A DNA stretch of 15,354 nt from positions 1 to 15,354 of the forward strand of contig CAKUYM010000070.1 of NCBI GenBank assembly GCA_934716785.1. Reading direction: 5' to 3'. Origin of the DNA: an uncultured Bacteroides sp. Lineage in GTDB: Bacteria; Bacteroidota; Bacteroidia; Bacteroidales; Bacteroidaceae. The stretch's first letter is position 1, and every line of letters starts with the position of its first letter. Positions 7,665-14,284 of the stretch are shown in pieces. The notes under the pieces were generated by a model. The model saw only the letters and a program-made list of their open reading frames with translations, searched no databases and had not been told where the DNA came from. The position numbers and the translations under genes are program-made.

Positions 7665-10442
7665 ATGAGAAAAGGTATCAAGTTATTAGTAGCGTGTTTG
7701 TTATGTTCGCCCGTGGTTATTGTAGCCCAAGAACAGGACAGCTTGTTTGCACGCAAAAGTAAAGTGGCTATAGAGTATGGACGCGGCATTTCTTTCAATT
7801 TGAAAGAATCGACTACGGCAACTGCAGTAGCAAGTGAGGAGGAACTTTCGCATAAAAAGAGTATTAACAACTCTAATATGCTTTATGGTTTGATTCCCGG
7901 ATTGCAAGTGCTGCAAAATTCCGGTAATGCTTGGGATGACACCGCAACATTGAGAGTACGTGGATATGGAACCAGTAGCTCTACTACTCCATTGGTATTG
8001 GTAGACGGTTTTGAACGCTCGTTGGATCAAATAAGTGCTGATGAAATAGAGTCTGTCACAGTCCTTAAAGATGCAGTTTCTACAGCTCTTTATGGGATGA
8101 AGGGGGCCAATGGCGTTATCTTGGTGAAAACGAAACGTGGAAAGGTAGGTAAACCGGAGATTAACTTTTCTTACCAGTTTAATATGGCTACGCCACAACG
8201 TCTGCCGGAATTTGCTGATGGGTATACTTATGCCAAAGCTCTGAATGAAGGATTGACCAACGATGGATTGTCAGCACGTTATTCTGCTAAAGAACTGGAG
8301 GCTTTCAGAACTCAAAGTAATCCGGATGTATATCCTAATGTAGATTGGTGGGACGAAGCACTGCGCAATCATAGCTATGGAAACAATGTAACCTTCTCGG
8401 CAAGAGGTGGTGGAGAATTTGTACGTTATTTTACTCAGTTGAATTATTTGAATGATAATGGCATATTGAAGCCGACAAGTGACAATGACGGTTATTCGAC
8501 CCAGTTCAAATATTCAAAGCTGAACATCCGTACCAATTTGGATATTACCGTAAGCCCTACCACTACCGTACAACTAAACCTATTTGGGAATTTTTCCGAA
8601 CACAACCGTCCGGGAGAAACGGCATCGACTATTTTCGATGCGTTGTATAAAGTTCCGTCCGGGGCATTTCCCGTGAAAACATCCCGTAATATATGGGGTG
8701 GTACGACCGTGTATTCCAACAATCCGATTGCAAGCATTTCCGGTGAAGGCTACGCTCGTTCGCAAACACGCAATATGTATGCCGATATGAAACTGACTCA
8801 GGATTTGAGTGCACTGGCGAAAGGACTGTCGATTGGTTTTCAGGTAGGTTTGGACAACAGTGCTTCTTATTGGGATAATAATAAGATGACTTTTGGATAT
8901 GAGCAGGCTGCAATGGATTGGGAAACTGGGGAAACTACTTATAGTACTATACGTAATGAAGGTACTCTTTCATTCAGTAAGAGTGTCGGGGCTTCGGTCA
9001 ATCATTTTAATTTCGGGGTCTACACCAACTATGCTAAGGATTGGAATAAGCATAGTCTGGTTGCAACCCTACAATATAATATGGATAAAACGAATGCTAA
9101 GGGACAGAATAATTCGAAAGCATTTATGGATGTAGTGGCACAGGTTCACTATGTGTATGATCATCGTTATGTATTGGACGCATCTTTATCTGGTTCCGCT
9201 GCCAGCATTTTGGAACCGGGACATAGATGGGGGCTCTTTCCATCAGTAGGTGCCGCATGGGTTATGTCGGAAGAAACTGCGTTGAAGAGAGACTGGTTGA
9301 ACTTGTTGAAACTTCGTGCTTCTTATGGAATTGCCGGACGTGCCGATTACGGAACTGACCTTTATCTTGATGTATATGGAACGGGAGGTAGTTATTATTT
9401 CGGAAAAAATCCGGCGAGTATCAGTGGTCTGAAAATTACTCAACTGGGTATTACCGATATGACTTACGAGAAGTCTCACAAGTTGAATGTAGGATTTGAT
9501 TTCATGGCTTTCAACAGACTGTCTGTCACCATTGATGGTTTTTACGATCATCGTATGGATATTCTTGTTAGTGGAGATAATACTGTATCCTCTATATTTG
9601 GCTTAACGGCTCCTAAAGTCAATAACGGAGTTGTGAATAGTTATGGAGTAGAAACAAGCGTACGGTGGACGGATAAAATCGGTGATTTTAATTATCAAAT
9701 TGGTGGTATGCTGACTTTCAACCGTAACAAGATTATTAACCAGAACGAAGAATATCGCCCTCATGACTACTTGAAACGTACAGGCAAGCGTTTGGGACAG
9801 TTCTTCGGTTATGAAGTGGAAGGTATTTACCAAAGTCAGGAAGAGATTGACAACCGTAATGTTAAACAAAATCTTTCAGATGTTCGTCCGGGTGATTTGA
9901 AGTATAAAGACCAGAACAATGACGGAGTTATTGACGCTTATGACCAGGTAGCTTTAGGATATAGTGCTATGCCGGAAATCTATTACTCATTCGACCTGAA
10001 TCTGGAATATAAAGGTTTCGGTATCTATGCTTTGTTTCAGGGAACGGGAAATCAGAGCCGTCTTCTGAACACTTCAAGTGTGTATTGGCCTTTGATTAGT
10101 AACAGCACTATCTCCACTGAATATTATAACAACCGTTGGACTCCGGATACTCCGAATGCTAAATATCCGCGTCTGACTTCAGAAGGTTCCGCCAATAACT
10201 ATACGACTAATTCCTTGTGGGTGGCTGATGCATCTTATATGAAATTGCGTACATTGGAACTTTATTACAATTTCTCACAGGAAATGATGAAGAAAAGCAA
10301 ATTTATCAAAAGTGCCAAAGTCTTTGCACGCGGTCACGACCTTTTCTGTGTAGATAAGATTAAAGTATTAGATCCTGAAAATATCGGAACAAATCATCCG
10401 ACCATGACTCAGTATACTTTTGGTGTTAACTTATCATTCTAA
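7665..10442 (+). CDS. SusC/RagA-family TonB-dependent transporter 2, no CarboxypepD_reg domain
   Basis: A 925-residue SusC-like transporter, shorter than transporter 1 mainly because the N-terminal CarboxypepD_reg-like sandwich is absent. A signal peptide (about residues 1-21, ending near VIVAQ) is followed at once by KVAIEYGRG (33-41), which stands where the TonB-box-like VxxxGYG motif normally sits. The plug covers about 65-158 and includes LRVRGYGT, LVLVDGFERS and GANGVILVKTKRG. The barrel ends in FGVNLSF with terminal Phe. An EF-hand-like loop D749-QNNDGVIDAY-D760 is present. It starts 42 bp after susD-like 1 and ends 8 bp before susD-like 2, its likely partner. The frame is intact and the start is well placed, so the missing domain is not an obvious truncation. 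It is a distant paralogue of transporter 1. The substrate is unknown. Confidence 0.95.
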   Translation: MRKGIKLLVACLLCSPVVIVAQEQDSLFARKSKVAIEYGRGISFNLKESTTATAVASEEELSHKKSINNSNMLYGLIPGLQVLQNSGNAWDDTATLRVRGYGTSSSTTPLVLVDGFERSLDQISADEIESVTVLKDAVSTALYGMKGANGVILVKTKRGKVGKPEINFSYQFNMATPQRLPEFADGYTYAKALNEGLTNDGLSARYSAKELEAFRTQSNPDVYPNVDWWDEALRNHSYGNNVTFSARGGGEFVRYFTQLNYLNDNGILKPTSDNDGYSTQFKYSKLNIRTNLDITVSPTTTVQLNLFGNFSEHNRPGETASTIFDALYKVPSGAFPVKTSRNIWGGTTVYSNNPIASISGEGYARSQTRNMYADMKLTQDLSALAKGLSIGFQVGLDNSASYWDNNKMTFGYEQAAMDWETGETTYSTIRNEGTLSFSKSVGASVNHFNFGVYTNYAKDWNKHSLVATLQYNMDKTNAKGQNNSKAFMDVVAQVHYVYDHRYVLDASLSGSAASILEPGHRWGLFPSVGAAWVMSEETALKRDWLNLLKLRASYGIAGRADYGTDLYLDVYGTGGSYYFGKNPASISGLKITQLGITDMTYEKSHKLNVGFDFMAFNRLSVTIDGFYDHRMDILVSGDNTVSSIFGLTAPKVNNGVVNSYGVETSVRWTDKIGDFNYQIGGMLTFNRNKIINQNEEYRPHDYLKRTGKRLGQFFGYEVEGIYQSQEEIDNRNVKQNLSDVRPGDLKYKDQNNDGVIDAYDQVALGYSAMPEIYYSFDLNLEYKGFGIYALFQGTGNQSRLLNTSSVYWPLISNSTISTEYYNNRWTPDTPNAKYPRLTSEGSANNYTTNSLWVADASYMKLRTLELYYNFSQEMMKKSKFIKSAKVFARGHDLFCVDKIKVLDPENIGTNHPTMTQYTFGVNLSF

Positions 10443-10450
10443 AAAGTAAA

Positions 10451-12148
10451 ATGAACATGAAGTATTTTAAAATCAAACATATTGCCTTGTTGCTTGCGGT
10501 TACATCCGCTCCTCTGTATACAGCTTGTGATTTTATGGATTGCAGCGAAACAGATTATTATTCAAAGCAACAAATTCTGGATAACGTGGACCGTGTGAGA
10601 CAACTGGCTACACAGGTATATAGTTATTTGCCGCATGACTTCTGCAATACATCGGGAGCTATGCAAGATGCAGCTACGGATGATGCTATCCATGTTTACG
10701 AATCATCTGCTATCCAACGGTTTGTTAATGGTACGTGGTCAGCCAATTATACGGTCAATGACGTATTCGGTACTTACTACAACGCTATCCGTGATGCTAA
10801 CTTCTATCTTGAAAACTGTGTCGGACTGACATTCGACGAATGGAAATATTCCGATGGTTTTGCCGATGATTATAAAAGTTTCCTGAATTATGAGCATGAA
10901 GTTCGCTTTCTGCGCGCATTCTATTACTTTGAGTTGGTGAAACGTTATCAGAATATACCTCTGATAACGAAGACACTAACACAGGAAGAGGCCAACGAAG
11001 CAGAACCTTCGGATGCAGTTACTATCCTGAACTTCATCATCAGTGAGTGTATTGATCTGGCTAATGACAAATTGCCTGCTAATTATAATAATATGCCTGG
11101 TGGAGAAGGTAACTTGCAACGTGCTACTAAAGGTATGGCTCTTGCATTGAAGTCTCGTGCATCTCTGTATCTTGCCAGCCCTTTGTATTCTGCTGATGAT
11201 ACGCAGAAATGGAAAAACGCCGCTCAGGCAGCATACGATCTTATTAGCCAGGTCGGTACTTTAGGATATAGTCTGGATTCGAAATATTCTAATTTGTACG
11301 GTGCTACCAATAACCAAAGTAAAGAAGTCATCATGTGCCGTCCCACGGGAGCAAGTACAAGTTTTGAGTCTGCAAACTTCCCGATGGGAGTTACTAAAGG
11401 CTCTACTACCACTTGTCCGACAGAGAACTTGGTAAGTGCTTATGAAATGGCGGATGGTACAGCTTTTGACTGGAGTAATACAGAAATGGCTAAAGAGCCG
11501 TATGTGAATCGTGATCCTCGTTTGGGAATGACTGTAGTATATAATGGTATGGCATGGCCTAAAACGACACCGGTAGAGGTGTTTGAAGGAGGTAAGAATG
11601 GTCAGCCTATAAAAAATGCCACGACTACCGGATATTACTTAAGAAAATATGTGAATAACAGTGTCACTTTTGAACCGGGTGAAACTACTACCAGCCAGCA
11701 GCATAACTGGATCTTATTCCGTTATGCAGAAATTCTGTTGAACTATGCAGAAGCAATGGTAAATGCTTATGGTGATCCTGACTACACAGGTTCTTATAGC
11801 CTGAGTGCACGTGATGCAGTCAACCAAGTACGTAATCGTGGGGATGTGAAAATGCCGGCTTATCCTGCCGACATGAGTAAAGATGCCTTTTTGAAACGAT
11901 TGAAAAACGAACGCCGTGTAGAATTTGCATTCGAGGGACAACGTTTCTGGGATCTTCGTCGCTGGAAAGAATTAGGTGACATGCAGAATATTTATAAAGT
12001 GAAAGTCATTAAGCAAACTGATGGTACTATTCAATATACGAAAGCTTTGCATGCCACTTACAATATTCAAGATAAAATGTATTTCTATCCGATTGCGAAC
12101 ACTGAACTTTTTAAAAACCATAAGTTAGTACAGAATACGGGTTGGTAA
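10451..12148 (+). CDS. SusD/RagB-family surface glycan-binding lipoprotein 2
   Basis: A 565-residue SusD-like lipoprotein that should pair with transporter 2, whose gene ends 8 bp upstream. The signal peptide ends in PLYTAC, with lipidated Cys26, followed by Asp-Phe-Met-Asp. SusD landmarks are FLRAFYYFELVKRY, MADGTAFDW from residue 333 followed by NRDPRLGM, FRYAEILLNYAEAMVNAYG, the VEFAFEGQRFWDLRRWKEL segment and the C-terminal VQNTGW. The MADGT.FDW and NRDPRL motifs match SusD-like 1, including an identical 16-base stretch, so the two are paralogues. Start Met1 is used; Met3 (10457) would serve equally. It is the last gene before the intercistronic hairpin. Confidence 0.95.
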   Translation: MNMKYFKIKHIALLLAVTSAPLYTACDFMDCSETDYYSKQQILDNVDRVRQLATQVYSYLPHDFCNTSGAMQDAATDDAIHVYESSAIQRFVNGTWSANYTVNDVFGTYYNAIRDANFYLENCVGLTFDEWKYSDGFADDYKSFLNYEHEVRFLRAFYYFELVKRYQNIPLITKTLTQEEANEAEPSDAVTILNFIISECIDLANDKLPANYNNMPGGEGNLQRATKGMALALKSRASLYLASPLYSADDTQKWKNAAQAAYDLISQVGTLGYSLDSKYSNLYGATNNQSKEVIMCRPTGASTSFESANFPMGVTKGSTTTCPTENLVSAYEMADGTAFDWSNTEMAKEPYVNRDPRLGMTVVYNGMAWPKTTPVEVFEGGKNGQPIKNATTTGYYLRKYVNNSVTFEPGETTTSQQHNWILFRYAEILLNYAEAMVNAYGDPDYTGSYSLSARDAVNQVRNRGDVKMPAYPADMSKDAFLKRLKNERRVEFAFEGQRFWDLRRWKELGDMQNIYKVKVIKQTDGTIQYTKALHATYNIQDKMYFYPIANTELFKNHKLVQNTGW

Positions 12149-12180
12149 ACTTAGAATGAGTCAAGCAATCTTGTAACGGT

Positions 12181-12226
12181 GGGGGATGTCAAAAAGATCT
12201 ATCAGCAACCTATTTTGACATACCCC
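12181..12226 (+). terminator. Intercistronic hairpin after susD-like 2
   Basis: A 14-bp arm at 12181-12194 pairs with 12213-12226 (TTTTGACATACCCC), with one mismatch and an 18-nt loop. It lies in the 127-bp gap between susD-like 2 and the lipoprotein gene. The arm is G-rich at its base, but only a weak ATTCTGTTT tail follows. Partial termination, or RNA processing and 3'-end protection of the susCD transcript, is more likely than full termination. I see no strong promoter in the gap. Confidence 0.5.
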
Positions 12227-12275
12227 ATTCTGTTTAAAGTAAGAAATTCAGGTTATTAATTAAGATATAAAATAG

Positions 12276-13007
12276 ATGATGAGATGTAGATATATAGTGT
12301 TTTTTGTGGTATTATGCGGTCTTTGTCCGGCTTGTTCGAGTGATGAACCTACCGACGGCTCCATAGGAGAAGAAAATGGCAAAGAAGAACCTCTTCCCGA
12401 TAAAGGAATCTTATTTGCTGACTTTGAGATGTATGATACTACTCCCTATTTTTTCCGGTATGGTAACTCGGGCAGCAGTAAGATTGACGATTATTATCCA
12501 CGTTGGGCATATTCCCATATAGTGATAGATAATCCGGTTAAATATGAAGAGAATACATCTTCTAAAGTGCTGGAATACACTTCGATGGAAGCCAGAAACT
12601 ATGGCTTGAAATTCCGTTTTTCCGAAGTGGCAAGTATTGATGAGTTAAGAGGAATCCGCTTTCGGATTTACCAACCCGCCAATGTGGTAGGAAAAGAAAC
12701 CTGGAAGGGAACTTCAAAAGCTGGCTCCCAACAATTAGGCGTGAAACTGATAGGAAGATTTAATTCAGTGAATGATTACGAGCAGGAAGAGGGGATTTTG
12801 TTAACCAATTCGTTGGTCGATTTCAAAGAAGAAGGAGTCTGGAAGACGTATACGTTTACATTCAGTAAGAGCGAATACAGTGCTGCTGCTACACAGTTGA
12901 AGAATGGTATAGCAGGTATGGTTATTCTACCTACCTATGGTTCCGGAGTCACTTTGACTGAAAGGAATAAATATAAATGTTACATCGATGATATTGAGAT
13001 TTTATAA
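12276..13007 (+). CDS. Putative surface glycan-binding lipoprotein, jelly-roll-like
   Basis: A 243-residue lipoprotein. Residues 1-19 are a signal peptide with lipobox CPAC and lipidated Cys20. Next comes an acidic, low-complexity linker (SSDEPTDG to about residue 42), typical of Bacteroides lipoproteins exported to the cell surface. Residues about 45-243 are beta-rich. They have the look of a galactose-binding or CBM jelly-roll domain: FADFEMYD near the start, an NPVKYEENTSSKVLEY segment at 86-101, GIRFRIYQP in the middle and a terminal YIDDIEIL strand. Its place directly after susCD and 21 bp before the lyase fits a surface glycan-binding protein. It could hide weak enzyme activity, but I see no catalytic motif. 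The family is not recognised precisely. Met2 is an equal alternative start. Confidence 0.75.
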   Translation: MMRCRYIVFFVVLCGLCPACSSDEPTDGSIGEENGKEEPLPDKGILFADFEMYDTTPYFFRYGNSGSSKIDDYYPRWAYSHIVIDNPVKYEENTSSKVLEYTSMEARNYGLKFRFSEVASIDELRGIRFRIYQPANVVGKETWKGTSKAGSQQLGVKLIGRFNSVNDYEQEEGILLTNSLVDFKEEGVWKTYTFTFSKSEYSAAATQLKNGIAGMVILPTYGSGVTLTERNKYKCYIDDIEIL

Positions 13008-13028
13008 TAACAGAAAGAGAGTTAAAAG

Positions 13029-14111
13029 ATGAAAGATAAATGGTTTCTACTATATATATTATTGGGTATATCATGTGTAAAGGCACAAACTTCGGACGTG
13101 GATAAAATGTTTCCGAACGCCGTGCTTACACGTGAAAGCTATGATAAAGTGAAAGCTGTATTGGAAAAGGCGGATAATACAGTTTTTCCAATGAACTGGT
13201 ATGTCAAACAGATAGAGACTCCGGCTAAAAAGATTGTGGAGAGTGACCGAAAGGCAACCCCAGTTAAATCTATAGACGAAAATCCGAGTAACGTAGATAT
13301 TAGTAACGAAATGAAATCCATTCATCAGTTATGTCTGGCGTATACTTTTACTCAAGATAAGACGTATCTGAATAAGGCGGTTGAATATCTGAAAGCATGG
13401 TCTGAAATCAATGTTGCTTTGTCGAAAAGAAATATTCATGAAGAATCATATAATATTGCTGTTGAAGGTTATTCGTTGATTCGCAAAGTAATTGACCAGT
13501 CTGACCGGGAATTGATTGATACTTGGCTACGTAAGAGGGCGGAGGTGTTTATTAAAGATAATGACTTGAGAGTCAATAACTGGGGTACCTGTTTGCTGTA
13601 TCAGTTCTATCTGTTTGGCACGGTATTGGAAGATGAAGCAATAATTGATAAGTTCCGTTCCTCGTATGACGATTGGGTGAAAAGCAACCTGTTTCCTAAC
13701 GGGACGACAACGGATTTGCTTGGTCGTGACGCTTTTGCTTACCATGCTTATGATTTACTATTTTTTGCGCGTATTTGTCATCTGAAAGCTATGCATGAAG
13801 GTTACGAAACTGCTGAAGCCTTCTATGAGAAAGATGTACATTGGGGAGCTTCTATTCGGAATAGTGTGGTTTTTTGGAAACCTTTTCTGTTGGATCCCAA
13901 GAAATATACTCACCTTGAATTTGTCTCGACAGAATATGAACCCGATAAGAAACGTTCGGATTACAATAAAGCTTACAATCCTTCGGGAACTTTGTATGTG
14001 ATTGATGAATTGTACGAAATAGATAAGGAACTTAAAGAGGTCTTGGAGTATTATAAACGTAATTGGGATGTTTCTTTGAAATTGGGATTAAGTTTTTTAC
14101 GTTGGTATTGA
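13029..14111 (+). CDS. Alginate-lyase-superfamily polysaccharide lyase (PL5/PL38-like)
   Basis: A 360-residue exported, mainly alpha-helical protein with the pattern of the Alginate_lyase superfamily (alpha/alpha barrel). Such enzymes cleave beta-1,4 bonds at uronic acids by beta-elimination. Residues 1 to about 19 are a signal peptide, with VKA|Q a good signal peptidase I site; Cys16 in GISC gives a weak lipobox alternative. Landmarks are LAYTFTQDKTYLNKAVEYLKAW (103-124), typical of this fold, NNWGT at 183-187, and GRDAFAYHAY at 232-241. In PL5 AlgL the equivalent motifs are NNHSYW and RALAYHNY with catalytic Asn, His, Arg and Tyr. Here His is replaced by Trp185 and Arg233 is shifted by one position, while Asn184 and Tyr241 are kept. 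That points away from true PL5 and towards a PL38-like or unassigned family. Candidate substrates are polymannuronate and glucuronan. It follows the lipoprotein gene by 21 bp, in one transcription unit. Confidence 0.78.
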   Translation: MKDKWFLLYILLGISCVKAQTSDVDKMFPNAVLTRESYDKVKAVLEKADNTVFPMNWYVKQIETPAKKIVESDRKATPVKSIDENPSNVDISNEMKSIHQLCLAYTFTQDKTYLNKAVEYLKAWSEINVALSKRNIHEESYNIAVEGYSLIRKVIDQSDRELIDTWLRKRAEVFIKDNDLRVNNWGTCLLYQFYLFGTVLEDEAIIDKFRSSYDDWVKSNLFPNGTTTDLLGRDAFAYHAYDLLFFARICHLKAMHEGYETAEAFYEKDVHWGASIRNSVVFWKPFLLDPKKYTHLEFVSTEYEPDKKRSDYNKAYNPSGTLYVIDELYEIDKELKEVLEYYKRNWDVSLKLGLSFLRWY

Positions 14112-14202
14112 TAGTTTAGTTTCTTGTTGGAGTATTCAATAGGATTCTGTTTATAGGTGTTCCCGAACATGTAAGTATATAGTAAGATTTATAGATTGCA
14201 CT

Positions 14203-14234
14203 TTTGTGAATATTGCAAATAATCCGTATATTTA
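14203..14234 (+). promoter_or_regulatory. Candidate promoter for the sensor-regulator gene
   Basis: TTTG at 14203-14206 and TATATTTA at 14227-14234 are separated by 20 nt. This matches the Bacteroides -33/-7 arrangement, with the last base of TAnnTTTG changed to A. It lies in the 173-bp gap after the lyase gene and about 50 bp before the regulator start, suggesting the regulator is transcribed separately. No clear terminator for the lyase operon is visible in the same gap. Confidence 0.5.
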
Positions 14235-14284
14235 AGTGGTGAGAATCTGTAATGAACAAAACAACATTAAATGAAGAATAAATT

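Noticed and set aside
7701..8198. 165-codon minus-strand ORF
   Set aside because: It lies wholly inside the second susC gene on the opposite strand, and its translation looks like an antisense shadow of the plug-domain coding sequence.
13029..14111. Firm assignment to PL5 alginate lyase (algL)
   Set aside because: Two of the four catalytic positions of the AlgL pattern are not conserved in place, so only a superfamily-level call is justified.
14112..14202. Terminator after the lyase gene
   Set aside because: No stem longer than about 5 bp with a following T tract could be found.
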